From Roseihalotalea indica (GTDB lineage: Bacteria; Bacteroidota; Bacteroidia; Cytophagales; Cyclobacteriaceae), in assembly GCF_022458895.1 (NCBI RefSeq), contig NZ_JAINFL010000008.1, positions 62,001-126,000 on the forward strand: 64,000 nt of DNA, written 5' to 3'. The notes beneath the pieces were generated by a model, which searched no databases, was not told where the DNA came from, and saw only the letters and a list, made by a program, of their open reading frames with translations. Of the stretch, positions 9,678 through 19,598 are shown in pieces. Made by a program: the position numbers and the translations under genes. How positions within the stretch are numbered: position 1 is the first letter of the stretch; every line of letters begins with the position of its first letter.

Positions 9678-12600
9678 ATGCAAGCTCGTCGCTTATTACT
9701 TGTTTCATTATTATTACTACTTGCCAACGTCTACGCAGCTGCCTACGAACATCCCGGTGGCATGCACCCCAAAGCTCAAATTGATTTTGTCAAACAGCAA
9801 ATTCAGCAGCAGAACCAGCCGTACTACGACGCTTACCTTCAGCTAAGAGCCTACGCCGACTCAGCCCTCCAGCACCAACACCACGCACTGGCCGACTTCA
9901 GCGTGCCGGGTTATTATGTAAAACCGGAAGAACACCGCCAAAACTCAAAATCCCTGCAATCAGACTCCTTCGATGCTTACGCCTCTGCCCTGGCTTACCA
10001 ACTGACGGGCGAACAGCAGTATGCTGAAAAAGCATTGGAGTTCCTGATGGCCTGGGCTAATACCAACACTAGGTATTCTGAGGATGACGGTAGCCTGGTG
10101 ATGGCCTACTCGGGCACCGCCATGATCATGGCCGCCGAACTGCTTCTACCCTACGATGGCTGGGCCAATTCAGACCAGAAACAGTTCTTCTCCTGGGTGA
10201 CGAACGTCTACCGAAAAGCCGCCGATGAGATCCGGCACCGCAAAAACAACTGGGCCGACTGGGGCCGCTTAGGCTCTATCCTAAGTGCTCACCTGCTGGA
10301 TGATACCGCCCAGGTAGCCGAGAATATCCGTCTCATCAAAAGTGACCTGTTCCATAAGATTGCCGAAGACGGGCACATGCCCGAGGAAGTGCGGCGGGAA
10401 AAGAATGGCATCTGGTACACCTATTTCTCGCTGGCTCCCATCACCGCCGCCTGCTGGGTGGCCCTGCAAGCCGAAGGTACCGACCTCTTCACCTTACAAG
10501 AAGGCGATAAATCTATTGAAGCTGCCCTGGATTATCTACTATACTACCAGCAGCACCCCGACGAGTGGAAGTGGTTTAAAGGTCCTAACACCGGATCGCC
10601 CGAAAGATGGCCCTATAATCTGATGGAAGCCATGCAAGGCATCTATGGGAATGAAGCCTACGGAGAGTTTGTAGCCGACGCCCGTCCGCTCTCCTACCCC
10701 GTTCACCATTTCGCCTGGAGCTTTCCCACCTTGATGAAGCCCCTCAGAAACTACGGCGACCCTGACCTGGAAACTCTGCGCCAACGGGTAGTGGATGAAC
10801 TGATGCAGCCGGAAGTAGATGAGAGCGAGATAAACCAACTGCTTACTTCACTTCAGAGCGATGGCACCTGGCCGGATATCAACTACGAGGATGTATCGCG
10901 CACGGGTTTTGAACATGCCCGCCACCTGCAAAACATGGTTGAAATGAGCCGGGCCTACCAGAAACCTTCCTCCCGATTTTATCAGAACCCTAATGTGAAA
11001 GCGGCTATTGATAAGGCTCTCAACTTCTGGCTGGAAAACAATTTTATCTGCGACAACTGGTGGTGGAACCAGATTGGCACTCCCGACCGGCTGATGAGTG
11101 TGCTGCTGATCATGGATGATGACCTTTCCGAGGAACAGAAAGAGAAAGCTGCTCCCATCGTAGGCCGCGCCAACCTGGATGCCTGGGGAGCCCGCCCCGG
11201 TGGCGACCTGATCAAGATTGCCGGGATACTCGGTAAGTACGCCCTCTTCACCCGCGACTCGTCTACCTTGCAAACCGTTATAAAAACCATGGCTAGCGAG
11301 ATTGCCCTGGCGACCTCCCGCAACACTCCCGACGACGTCCGGGGCCTACAGGCCGACATGAGCTTTCATCACCGTAAAGATCGAGTGACCTCTACCCTCT
11401 CGTATGGGCTGGGCTACGCCAACGCCTTTGCCGAATGGGCTGCCAAAGTAGCAGACACCAAATACCGCTTTCCCGAAGACCGGATTGAACTGCTGGTTGA
11501 CTTCTATCTGGATGGTATCTGCAAAACGATGGTCTACGGAAAATACTTTGACCCGGGTGCCAAGAACCGAGGAATTACCCGACAAGGCGCTCTAAGTCCG
11601 CAGAATGCCTACTTACCCGAAAAACTGCTGCAAGCCACTGATTACCGGAAGGATGAATTGCAAGCGATCGTAAACATCCGCGAAGGCAAGGAGCAACCAA
11701 ACCTGACTCACGACAAGTTTTTCTGGCACACCGAATACCTCAGCCACCAGCGCCCCGACTACTTTACCTCTGCCCGCATGTTTTCCTCGCGTAATCATAC
11801 CATGGAGGAACCCTATAACGGAGAAGGACTAAAGAACCACCATCTGGGCGACGGAGCCAACTTCATCTCCCGCACTGGCACCGAGTACATCGACATCTTT
11901 CCGGTGCTGGACTGGCAGAAGATTCCCGGTACTACGGTTGTGCAAAAACCAGCGTTGCCTTCCGAAGAAGAAATACAAAAAGCCGGACTGACCGACTTTG
12001 TGGGTGGCGTGACCGACGGAACGTACGGAGCGGCGGCCTTTGACTTTAAAAGTACGCTTGACCCACTGGAAGCTAAGAAAGCCTGGTTTATGTTTGATGA
12101 TGAATACGTCTGCTTGGGAGCAGGTATCCATGCAACGACAGCTTACCCGGTAGCCACGACCCTGAACCAGTGCTACCTGAAGTCTGACGTAGTAGTGCTG
12201 AACGGCAAAGGCAACTCGGTAGTAGAGCGAGGCGATCATACGCTGAAGAAAGTGGATGGGGTTGTGCACGACAGTGTGGCGTACCTCTTCTTTTCCCCCG
12301 CCACCGTTCACCTGAAAAATGAAGAAGCCCGGGGCAGTTGGTATAGCATCAATCATCAGGCGGATAGCCCGAAAGAAGGGATTGCCCGCGATGTGTTTAC
12401 GCTATGGGTAGATCATGGCAAGAAGCCAAAAAAGGCTACCTACGCTTACACGGTAGTCCCTAATATCGATGCAGTAGGGGCCGAAGCGTACCGCAACCAG
12501 TCTCCCATTCAGGTGCTGGAGAACACTCCCGAGTTGCAAGCCGTGCAGCACACCGGTTTACAGATCAGCCAGGTTGCGTTCTACGAAGCCGGAGACATTC

Positions 12601-12878
12601 AGCTTACTGATGACGTAAATCTAACCATGAGCACTCCCGGCCTAACCATGCTTGAAATGGATGGCACCCGACTGAAGAAGCTCACCGTAGCTGACCCTAC
12701 CCGTAAGCTCTCTTCCATCCACCTGAAAGTCAGCATCCCGATAGATGAGCAAGGCGACAATTACCAGGCCCAGTGGAACGAAGACGAAGGCTACAGCGAC
12801 ATCACCATTCAGCTACCCCGAGGCGACTATGCCGGTCAAAGCACCACCATCTCATTCCAAACCCCCAACAAGATATAG
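9678..12878 (+). CDS. Two-domain polysaccharide lyase: alginate-lyase-like domain fused to PL8 lyase
   Basis: 1066 aa with a signal peptide (about 1-21). Residues about 60-360 are an alginate-lyase-type alpha/alpha barrel (PF05426, PL5-like). NNWADWG stands where AlgL has NNH, so His is replaced by Trp192, but Arg239/Arg240 and Tyr247 in EEVRREKNGIWYTYFSL remain. Residues about 380-1060 are PL8-like (chondroitin AC, hyaluronate and xanthan lyases), with NWWWNQIGTPDRLM (Asn464), MSFHHRKDRVTSTLSYGLGY (His564/565, Tyr576) and ARMFSSRNHT (Arg700, Arg705), then a beta-rich C-terminus. It probably cleaves uronic-acid glycans by beta-elimination. It leads four consecutive degradation genes. Confidence 0.85.
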   Translation: MQARRLLLVSLLLLLANVYAAAYEHPGGMHPKAQIDFVKQQIQQQNQPYYDAYLQLRAYADSALQHQHHALADFSVPGYYVKPEEHRQNSKSLQSDSFDAYASALAYQLTGEQQYAEKALEFLMAWANTNTRYSEDDGSLVMAYSGTAMIMAAELLLPYDGWANSDQKQFFSWVTNVYRKAADEIRHRKNNWADWGRLGSILSAHLLDDTAQVAENIRLIKSDLFHKIAEDGHMPEEVRREKNGIWYTYFSLAPITAACWVALQAEGTDLFTLQEGDKSIEAALDYLLYYQQHPDEWKWFKGPNTGSPERWPYNLMEAMQGIYGNEAYGEFVADARPLSYPVHHFAWSFPTLMKPLRNYGDPDLETLRQRVVDELMQPEVDESEINQLLTSLQSDGTWPDINYEDVSRTGFEHARHLQNMVEMSRAYQKPSSRFYQNPNVKAAIDKALNFWLENNFICDNWWWNQIGTPDRLMSVLLIMDDDLSEEQKEKAAPIVGRANLDAWGARPGGDLIKIAGILGKYALFTRDSSTLQTVIKTMASEIALATSRNTPDDVRGLQADMSFHHRKDRVTSTLSYGLGYANAFAEWAAKVADTKYRFPEDRIELLVDFYLDGICKTMVYGKYFDPGAKNRGITRQGALSPQNAYLPEKLLQATDYRKDELQAIVNIREGKEQPNLTHDKFFWHTEYLSHQRPDYFTSARMFSSRNHTMEEPYNGEGLKNHHLGDGANFISRTGTEYIDIFPVLDWQKIPGTTVVQKPALPSEEEIQKAGLTDFVGGVTDGTYGAAAFDFKSTLDPLEAKKAWFMFDDEYVCLGAGIHATTAYPVATTLNQCYLKSDVVVLNGKGNSVVERGDHTLKKVDGVVHDSVAYLFFSPATVHLKNEEARGSWYSINHQADSPKEGIARDVFTLWVDHGKKPKKATYAYTVVPNIDAVGAEAYRNQSPIQVLENTPELQAVQHTGLQISQVAFYEAGDIQLTDDVNLTMSTPGLTMLEMDGTRLKKLTVADPTRKLSSIHLKVSIPIDEQGDNYQAQWNEDEGYSDITIQLPRGDYAGQSTTISFQTPNKI

Positions 12879-12887
12879 AAAAGTACA

Positions 12888-12950
12888 AACCCTCTACCTC
12901 AATTCACTCATTCACTAACTCACTCTCAATCACTCATTCACTCAATCATT
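12888..12950. repeat. Low-complexity CACTCATT word repeat before the heparinase-like gene
   Basis: Between the two lyase genes lies a run of near-repeats of TTCACTCA, ACTCACTC and ATCACTCA right up to the ATG. It is part of a set of short-word runs found beside gene ends throughout this window. No hairpin or promoter is obvious in it. Confidence 0.55.
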
Positions 12951-14804
12951 ATGAACCTAATACGCACCTACCTACTAATCAACCTTCTATGCCTCTCAAT
13001 AATGGCAAGGGCCAGCACTGAACCGGAACCGGTGAAGCTGGAGAACCCCATGAGCGTACAGTACCTCAAAAAGAACCTACGCAAAAGTAGCCCCCGGCTT
13101 GTACTGACTCCGGCTATTGAGAAACAGTTGAAGAAGAAGCTTAAGGGCGACCCGGTAGTGCAGAACATGTACAAAGCCATTAAGCTCAATGCCGAAGACA
13201 TTCAGCAGGAGCAACTACTGGATCGGGTAATGATCGGACGCCGTCTGCTGCATACCTCGCGGGAGATGCTGTATCGCATGAACATTTTGGGCATGGTGTA
13301 CCGGATAGACAAAGACCCTACTGTACTCAACCGTATCAACGATGAGGTGGTAGCTGTCTGCAACTTCGAAGACTGGAACCCCTCTCACTATCTGGATGTA
13401 GCCGAGATGGCAATGGCCGTAGCGTTAGCGGTGGACTGGACTGGCGAGGACTTACCACCATCAACCGTAGAATTGGCGAAGAAAACTTTGATTGAAAAGG
13501 GTATTAAACCCAGCTACGAGGGCAATGAAGGGTGGATTAACGGAACCAATAACTGGAACCAGGTGTGCAACGGGGGTATGATCGCCGCCTCCATCGTTAT
13601 TGCGGAAGAAGACCCGGAGCTGGCCGCTAAAACCATTAGTCGGGCGCTGGAAGGCTTACCGCATGCGTTAGAAGAGTACGGCCCCGATGGTGTATACCCC
13701 GAAGGCTCAACCTATTGGAGCTATGGCACCAGCTTTTCCGTGCTGACAGCCTCTATCCTGGAAAGTGCTTTTGGTACCGACTTCGGAATGGCCGATTATC
13801 CGGCTTTTAAAGCGAGCGCTGACTTCCGGGTATTGAGCACGGCCCCCTCTGGTTGGTACTATAACTATGCCGACTGTGGCGACCACCGCAATGAGAATGG
13901 CGACTTAGTACTGGCTTGGTTTGCGGCCAAAACCGGCAACGATATGTATTTTGAGAAAGAACGTTTCTTGTACGACCCTCAGGAAATGGGCGAACTGGCC
14001 CGGTATGCCGGAGCCGGACTGGTCTGGCTGGCTCAGTTTGAAGAGAAGGGCCAAGAGACACTACCGCTAGCCTGGAAAGGAGAAGGCTCTAACCCTATTG
14101 TCTTTTTCCGGGGTGAGGAAAATAACTATTACTTTGGCGGCAAAGGTGGCAAAGGCTCAACCAGCCACGGCAACATGGATGCCGGCTCGTTTATTCTTGA
14201 ACTCAACGGTATACGCTGGGTGATTGATCCGGGCAACCAAGCATACCACGAGTTGGAAAAGACCGGCTTCGACCTGTGGGGCCGCTGCCAGGACTGCGAA
14301 CGCTGGTCCCTGCTCACCAAAAACAACTTCGGGCACAGCACCCTCACGGTTAACAATCAGTTACATAATGTAGATGGCTTCGCCCCACTGGTAGATTTTC
14401 AGGAAGGCGAACAACCGGAAGCCACCTTTGACCTAACCAATGCCTTTAGCGGCAACCTGGACAAAGCCACCCGCCGCTTTGTAAAAGACAGCGACCACTC
14501 CCTGACGATTGAAGACCAGCTAGACCTGAATGAGAATACTCAGCACATCACCTGGCAACTGATGACCACCGCCGATGTAGAACTGGTAGAAGGCGGCGCC
14601 ATCCTCCGGCAGGACGGCAAACAGATGAAACTGGAGAACCTCTCCCAACCCGAGCTAACCTTCTCCATCATCTCCCTGGACCCACCACCCCTCCAGCTAG
14701 ACCGCTCCATCAACCATCTCAAACGTATCGAACTCCGCATCCCCGCCTACATCTTCCCCCAAGGAGAAGGCACCATTGAGATGCGCCTAACCGCAGAAAA
14801 TTAA
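12951..14804 (+). CDS. Heparinase II/III-family polysaccharide lyase
   Basis: 617 aa with a signal peptide (about residues 1-22). The N-terminal alpha toroid covers about 40-370 and a beta-sandwich with the heparinase II/III domain about 380-615. Likely active-site positions are in GTNNWNQVCNGG (Asn201, Asn203), YPEGSTYWSYGTSF (Tyr255, Tyr258) and STSHGNMDAGSF (His406); family members use His/Asn, Tyr and His for beta-elimination. The segment WVIDPGNQAYHELE is also typical. The substrate (heparin-like, alginate, ulvan-like or other) cannot be decided from sequence. It sits 72 bases after the PL8 fusion gene and probably shares its transcript. Confidence 0.87.
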   Translation: MNLIRTYLLINLLCLSIMARASTEPEPVKLENPMSVQYLKKNLRKSSPRLVLTPAIEKQLKKKLKGDPVVQNMYKAIKLNAEDIQQEQLLDRVMIGRRLLHTSREMLYRMNILGMVYRIDKDPTVLNRINDEVVAVCNFEDWNPSHYLDVAEMAMAVALAVDWTGEDLPPSTVELAKKTLIEKGIKPSYEGNEGWINGTNNWNQVCNGGMIAASIVIAEEDPELAAKTISRALEGLPHALEEYGPDGVYPEGSTYWSYGTSFSVLTASILESAFGTDFGMADYPAFKASADFRVLSTAPSGWYYNYADCGDHRNENGDLVLAWFAAKTGNDMYFEKERFLYDPQEMGELARYAGAGLVWLAQFEEKGQETLPLAWKGEGSNPIVFFRGEENNYYFGGKGGKGSTSHGNMDAGSFILELNGIRWVIDPGNQAYHELEKTGFDLWGRCQDCERWSLLTKNNFGHSTLTVNNQLHNVDGFAPLVDFQEGEQPEATFDLTNAFSGNLDKATRRFVKDSDHSLTIEDQLDLNENTQHITWQLMTTADVELVEGGAILRQDGKQMKLENLSQPELTFSIISLDPPPLQLDRSINHLKRIELRIPAYIFPQGEGTIEMRLTAEN

Positions 14805-14884
14805 AACCGTGCGTTATTTCAAATAGTGTTAGCTATCTTACTGCTTAGGCAATTGCAAGTAAATAAAGAGAGAAATTTCATGTA

Positions 14885-16867
14885 ATGATTACACGGCGCC
14901 ATACAACCACCTTTTCTCAACTAAGAACAATCATCTTCTCGCTCATTCTGTTATGGGGAGGATGGGGAACAAGTTATGCCCAGCCGTCGCCTCTGACCTT
15001 CACATTTGGGGAAGCAACTCCCTGGAACGACATGATCTCCGAAGGGGAGTCTCTCCCCATCCCTCTGCAATGGATTGATGTGAACACCAGCGACAGCACC
15101 TGGGCGGTAGAGGGCGATGAGCTAATCTGCTACGGTAACCCCATTGGCATAGCCCGCTCGGCCCGGCAGTACGAAAACTTTCTGCTGCATGTGGAGTGGA
15201 AGCATATGGAAGCGGGCGGCAACTCGGGTATCTTTGCCTGGAGCAGTGCCATCCCCGGAGAAGAGAACCGTCTGCCCGACGGCGTAGAGATACAAATGCT
15301 GGAGCTAGACTGGGTGAACCTCAACCAGCGCAATGGCGAGAAGCCGCCGGAGGCCTACGTGCAGGGCGAGCTATTCGGAGTGGGCGGAGTAGAAACTCTA
15401 CCGGACAACCCCCGCGGCACCCGAAGCAAGTCTATCGAGCACCGGGCCAAAGGGCGGGGCGAGTGGAATACCTACGATGTGGTCTGTGTAGATGGAGTAG
15501 TAAAGCTCTCATTCAACGGTAAGTTTGTAAATGGGCTGAGCCACGCCACTCAGAAGAAAGGTTACCTCTGCCTGGAATCCGAAGGTGCCGAGATCCACTT
15601 TCGTAACCTGAGAATCGTAGAACTACCGCCCGGCGTGACATCTGCCGAGCAAACCGCTCCTGAGTTTACCGGCGCACTCAGTCCCTCGACCGGCCCGCTT
15701 CAGGATAATCAGGGCTTTATCTTTCCCGAGTACTCCCTGCTCACGCAAAGCAAACAGGCCGTAGGCCGCCAAGCCCCCAGTATTATGCCCACCCTTGAGG
15801 TCCTGATCCGGAAAGCGGATGAGGCACTGGAGGAAGGCATATTTACTGTAATGGACAAGAGCTACATACCCCCCAGTGGCGATAAGCACGATTACGTGAG
15901 TCTGGGCCGGTACTGGTGGCCCGACCCTAATACCTCTGATGGACTACCCTACATCCGTCGGGATGGCGAGACAAATCCGCAGATTGCTGACTTTGACCGG
16001 AACCGCCTCGGCCAGATGGTAAGTAATGTGCAAACCCTTTCCCTGGCCTATTACTTTACCGGCAAACAGGCCTATGCCGACCACGCAGTGAAGCTGATGG
16101 AAACCTGGTTCCTGAACCCGGAGACCAGAATGAACCCTCATTTAAAGTACGGGCAGCACGTACCGGGGCGAGAGGAAGGCCGAGGGTATGGTATTATTGA
16201 TACCAGAGACTTTGCTCACCTACCCGATGCCATCAACTTTCTCCGAAGCTCAGAGGCATACTCCCAACCGTTTGAGCAGGAGATAAAAAATTGGTTGGAG
16301 CAGTACCTGGACTGGTTATGGAACAGTCCGCTTGGGCAGGATGAGCGGAGACGCTTTAACAACCATGGCACCTCGTATGACATGCAGACGGCTGCTTTAG
16401 CCCTGTATCTAAACCGGCAGGATATATACCGGCAGCTTCTCGAGAGTGTGCCCTCAAAACGAATTGATCAGCAGATTGAAGCCGACGGTAGTCAGCCTCT
16501 GGAACTGGAGCGGACGCGCGCGTTCAGTTACTCGGCGATCAATACCGATTTCTTTATGGCACTAGGCATTCTGGGTGAGCGAGCAGGTATTTCCATTTTT
16601 GAATACATGGGGCCGGAGGAGCAGTCCATAAAGAAGACGTTGGATTTCCTGATACCGTACGCCACCGATCAGGAAGATTGGCCTTACCAGCAAATAACCC
16701 CTATGGCCGAAGTATACCAGAAGATGGACCAGTTGCTCCGACAGGCGGCGTACTATTACAATGAGGAAGCCTACCAGGAAAAAGCCCGACAACTACCCGA
16801 GCCATTACCCAACGATTATCAGACTGACCTGCTCTATCCATACCCCGAAGCAAAGAAAGTCCCGTAG
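14885..16867 (+). CDS. DUF1080 domain fused to an alginate-lyase-family domain
   Basis: 660 aa with a signal peptide (about 1-32, cut near SYAQ). Residues about 60-250 are a DUF1080 (3-keto-disaccharide hydrolase, PF06439) sandwich: [51 protein letters not shown] and a C-terminal [11 protein letters not shown] strand. Residues about 280-620 are an alginate-lyase-family alpha barrel (PF05426): [37 protein letters not shown] (Asn493, His494) and [12 protein letters not shown] (Arg543/545, Tyr549), so its catalytic residues look intact. The fusion would join a glycosidic-bond-cleaving lyase to a 3-keto-sugar hydrolase or binding module. It follows the heparinase-like gene. Confidence 0.85.
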   Translation: MITRRHTTTFSQLRTIIFSLILLWGGWGTSYAQPSPLTFTFGEATPWNDMISEGESLPIPLQWIDVNTSDSTWAVEGDELICYGNPIGIARSARQYENFLLHVEWKHMEAGGNSGIFAWSSAIPGEENRLPDGVEIQMLELDWVNLNQRNGEKPPEAYVQGELFGVGGVETLPDNPRGTRSKSIEHRAKGRGEWNTYDVVCVDGVVKLSFNGKFVNGLSHATQKKGYLCLESEGAEIHFRNLRIVELPPGVTSAEQTAPEFTGALSPSTGPLQDNQGFIFPEYSLLTQSKQAVGRQAPSIMPTLEVLIRKADEALEEGIFTVMDKSYIPPSGDKHDYVSLGRYWWPDPNTSDGLPYIRRDGETNPQIADFDRNRLGQMVSNVQTLSLAYYFTGKQAYADHAVKLMETWFLNPETRMNPHLKYGQHVPGREEGRGYGIIDTRDFAHLPDAINFLRSSEAYSQPFEQEIKNWLEQYLDWLWNSPLGQDERRRFNNHGTSYDMQTAALALYLNRQDIYRQLLESVPSKRIDQQIEADGSQPLELERTRAFSYSAINTDFFMALGILGERAGISIFEYMGPEEQSIKKTLDFLIPYATDQEDWPYQQITPMAEVYQKMDQLLRQAAYYYNEEAYQEKARQLPEPLPNDYQTDLLYPYPEAKKVP

Positions 16868-16910
16868 CGCCCCTCTACCCTTAACCTTAAACCGTTTACC
16901 TTCAACCCCC
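16868..16910. repeat. CCCTTAACC-type word run before the esterase start
   Basis: The short gap is made of near-repeats of CTACCCTTAACCTTAAACC. A G-rich run of the complementary word type (AGGGTTAAGGGTTG) follows the NTF2-like gene at 19524-19556. The run helps to place the esterase start after it rather than inside the preceding gene. Confidence 0.4.
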
Positions 16911-18206
16911 ATGCCTCAAACCCGACGAACATTTATGAAGACTACAGCGAAGGCCACTGCGGCCTCCGGACTAGTCGCCTCTACCTGGCCTCTGGGCACA
17001 GCCAATAACCAGGCCCCTCACCTAAACCCTAAGCAAACCTTTATGACACCACCCGCTCCTGCCACCAGCATTATCGGACAATACGGCCCCTGGGCCGCCT
17101 CCTTACCTGCCGACCCACCGGCCTTATCGTTTCGGCTTGACCGATGGCAGGATGTGGATGCCTGGCGGAAAGAAGCCCTAAGCAAGACGCTGGAATACCT
17201 GGGCGTACCGGATACGGGCGGTGTTCCTGCTGTCACGGTAGAGCGGAAGTATACCTACGATGGACTGGAAGTAGAAGAGCTGAGTTGGCAGTTACCCTAC
17301 GGACGCCCAACAAAAGCGGTTCTTCTGAAACCGGAAGGTGCCGAAGGGCCGCTCCCCGCCGTGCTCGGCCTGCACGACCACAGTGGCGATAAGTACTTCG
17401 GACTGGAGAAGATTACCCACACCGGCGAGCAACACCCCATGATGGTAGCCCTTCAGAAGAAGATTTATAGCGGACGTGCCTGGGCTAATGAGTTGGCGAA
17501 ACAGGGGTACGTGGTGCTGGTGCCCGATGCCTTTGCTTTTGGCAGTCGGCGAGTGAAGTACGAAGATGTAGAAGGGCTCACCTGGGGAGACATAACAACC
17601 AAAGGGAAAACCGAGTCCAACCCTACCGACGAGGTAGCGATTACCGACTATAACCAGTGGGCCGGATTACACGAGCACATATTGTCCAAATCGCTCTTTT
17701 GCGGAGGAACTACCTGGCCCGGAGTGTTCTTGGCCGAAGACCAACGTGCCTTGGACGTGCTCTGCGCCCGCGACGAGGTGGATACCGAACGGGTAGGCTG
17801 CTGCGGCCTGTCCGGTGGTGGGCTGCGTACTGCGTATCTGGGTGGGATTGACCCCCGCATTGCCTGTGCCGTATGCGTCGGCTTCATGACTACCTGGAAC
17901 GATTTCCTGCTCAACAAAGCCTACACCCACACCTGGATGACCTACATCCCCCGCCTCCCCGAGTTCCTCGACTTCCCCGAGGTGCTGGGCATGCGCGCTC
18001 CTCGCCCCACCCTAGTGCTCAGCAATAGCGACGATCAACTTTTCACCCTGCCGGAGATGCAACGGTCGGATGCCATTCTGAAGGAGGTCTTCACCAAAGC
18101 CGATGCCACCGACCGCTACCGTACTTCTTTCTACCCCGGCCTGCACAAGTTTGAAGCTGATATGCAAGGTGAAGCCTTTACGTGGTTTAAACGCTGGCTC
18201 TCTTAA
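16911..18206 (+). CDS. Tat-exported alpha/beta-hydrolase (acetyl xylan esterase-like)
   Basis: 431 aa from the ATG at 16911. An in-frame ATG 50 codons upstream would overlap the preceding gene; the 16911 start gives a proper twin-arginine signal, RRTFMK, with an AATAASG-like hydrophobic stretch. The hydrolase domain covers about 110-430: LPAVLGLHDHSGDK, VVLVPDAFAFGSRR, nucleophile Ser301 in GCCGLSGGGLR, acid Asp374 or Asp375 in LSNSDDQLF, and His412 in GLHKF. It looks like a carbohydrate esterase or dienelactone-hydrolase relative and would remove ester groups from the lyase locus substrate. It is the last gene of that run. Confidence 0.82.
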   Translation: MPQTRRTFMKTTAKATAASGLVASTWPLGTANNQAPHLNPKQTFMTPPAPATSIIGQYGPWAASLPADPPALSFRLDRWQDVDAWRKEALSKTLEYLGVPDTGGVPAVTVERKYTYDGLEVEELSWQLPYGRPTKAVLLKPEGAEGPLPAVLGLHDHSGDKYFGLEKITHTGEQHPMMVALQKKIYSGRAWANELAKQGYVVLVPDAFAFGSRRVKYEDVEGLTWGDITTKGKTESNPTDEVAITDYNQWAGLHEHILSKSLFCGGTTWPGVFLAEDQRALDVLCARDEVDTERVGCCGLSGGGLRTAYLGGIDPRIACAVCVGFMTTWNDFLLNKAYTHTWMTYIPRLPEFLDFPEVLGMRAPRPTLVLSNSDDQLFTLPEMQRSDAILKEVFTKADATDRYRTSFYPGLHKFEADMQGEAFTWFKRWLS

Positions 18207-18265
18207 CCGCTCTTTCCGTTTACCTAGTATAGCTTTAAACAAGACCACTAACCCCCCTTCCTGCT

Positions 18266-18934
18266 ATGCAAAATATTGTAATCTTTGAAGGCGAGCGCGC
18301 TGCACACTACGATGAGGCCATCACCCGCTGGATTCCCGCTTATGACCTTTTTCATGCCTTTATCTCCCACCACCTGCAAGAAACTTTTCGTCCGAATGAG
18401 CCCCTGTCTATCCTGATAGCGGGGTGCGGCACTGGGAAAGAGATACCCGAAGTGAGCCTTTCCTCCCATTGGAGCATCACTGGCTTTGACCCTTCCGTTG
18501 AGATGATCCGGCAGGCCGAAGCCCGGTACGGCAAACAGCCCCACGTGAAGCTGATAAACGGCACCATTGAAGCGGTGAAAGAAAAAGATTTTGATGTGGC
18601 TACCCTAGTATTAGTGCTGCATTTCTTATCCGATGATGGCCCTAAACAACAGTTGCTCGCCGAGCTTTGTCAGCGGCTTAAACCTACCGGGCAGCTGCTG
18701 CTAGTAGATATTTACCACTGCGAAGACTTTGAGGAACAGCTCTCCCGCCTTCAGGAAAGCTTACAGGGTGACGTTGACCCGGAGATGCTGGAAGCCGGAA
18801 TAAAGCATATCCGAGACGATATCTTCCACATACCGGAAGACCGCCTGAAGCAACTGATCATGGAAGCCGGTTTCTCCAGTCTGGAACGGGTGATGACCAG
18901 CTATTTTTACGGAGGCTGGATCATCCGGAAGTAA
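18266..18934 (+). CDS. Class I SAM-dependent methyltransferase
   Basis: 222 aa, cytoplasmic. The SAM-binding loop is LSILIAGCGTGKEIPEVSL (about residues 47-65), the acidic strand end is ITGFDPSVEMIRQAEARYG (about 71-89), and DVATLVLVLHFLSDD gives motif IV at about 109-123. The substrate is unknown. It is close behind the esterase (59 bases) but nothing ties its function to the glycan locus. Confidence 0.82.
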   Translation: MQNIVIFEGERAAHYDEAITRWIPAYDLFHAFISHHLQETFRPNEPLSILIAGCGTGKEIPEVSLSSHWSITGFDPSVEMIRQAEARYGKQPHVKLINGTIEAVKEKDFDVATLVLVLHFLSDDGPKQQLLAELCQRLKPTGQLLLVDIYHCEDFEEQLSRLQESLQGDVDPEMLEAGIKHIRDDIFHIPEDRLKQLIMEAGFSSLERVMTSYFYGGWIIRK

Positions 18935-18992
18935 GCAACGGGTGGCCGAAGAAGGATTTGGACTGGTGACTATCAGGTTTGGGTGAATCGTG

Positions 18993-19000
18993 TATTTTTG
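18993..19000 (+). promoter_or_regulatory. Candidate -7 element for the NTF2-like gene
   Basis: TATTTTTG followed by C matches TAnnTTTG exactly, 43 bases before the ATG. No TTTG is seen at the normal -33 distance, so the call is weak. Confidence 0.3.
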
Positions 19001-19043
19001 CTAGCTTGGATTAGAACCGACCACTCTCCTACCTACTTTACTT

Positions 19044-19523
19044 ATGGTTATCGAACAGCAACATCAGCAGCTCATTGAGCAATTCTACACCGCCTTCCAG
19101 CAACTGGATGCTGAGCAGATGGTCTCTTTATACGATGACGATGTAGTATTTGAAGACCCGGCCTTCGGTCAGCTGCGGGGCGAGGAGGCCAAAGCAATGT
19201 GGAGGATGCTGATTGAGCGTGGGCAGGACAGCCTGAAAGTGGACTTCTACGATGTGCTGGGCACTCCTACCGGAGGCACAGCCACATGGGAGGCGCGCTA
19301 CCTTTATAGCAAAGCCAAACGACCGGTGCATAATATCATCCAGGCCCAGTTTGTCATCACCGATGGTAAGATCATCAAACACACCGACCAGTTTCGCTTC
19401 TGGCGCTGGGCGGCTCAGGCATTGGGCCCCACTGCGCGTGTTCTGGGTTTTACCAGCTACTTGCGGCAACAGGTGCGCAAAGGCACTCGCGAAGCACTGG
19501 ATAAATATATGGCAAAGGGGTGA
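19044..19523 (+). CDS. NTF2-like / SnoaL-like protein
   Basis: 159 aa. The first 125 residues read as a SnoaL-like cone fold: LIEQFYTAFQQLDAEQMVSL, then YDDDVVFEDPAFGQLRGEEA, a beta-rich middle (GGTATWEARYLYSKAKRPVH) and ITDGKIIKHTDQFRFWRW. Such proteins bind small hydrophobic ligands or act as steroid isomerases and polyketide cyclases; here no particular catalytic pair is certain. The C-terminus is an Arg/Lys-rich helix. It is followed by a G-rich word repeat into which the IS3 element has landed. Confidence 0.8.
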   Translation: MVIEQQHQQLIEQFYTAFQQLDAEQMVSLYDDDVVFEDPAFGQLRGEEAKAMWRMLIERGQDSLKVDFYDVLGTPTGGTATWEARYLYSKAKRPVHNIIQAQFVITDGKIIKHTDQFRFWRWAAQALGPTARVLGFTSYLRQQVRKGTREALDKYMAKG

Positions 19524-19598
19524 AGGGTTAAGGGTTGACGGTGAGGGGTAAAGGGTTGTACGTCCCTGATATAGGTTGACCACTTAAAGTGGCAAACT

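Noticed and set aside
10848..11273. Antisense open frame of 141 codons inside the PL8-fusion gene
   Set aside because: It is the shadow of a well-supported lyase gene; its residues match no family and its codons mirror the sense gene.
16761..16910. Longer N-terminus for the Tat-exported esterase
   Set aside because: It would overlap the preceding gene by about 100 bases and hide the twin-arginine signal; the ATG at 16911 gives a normal Tat signal.
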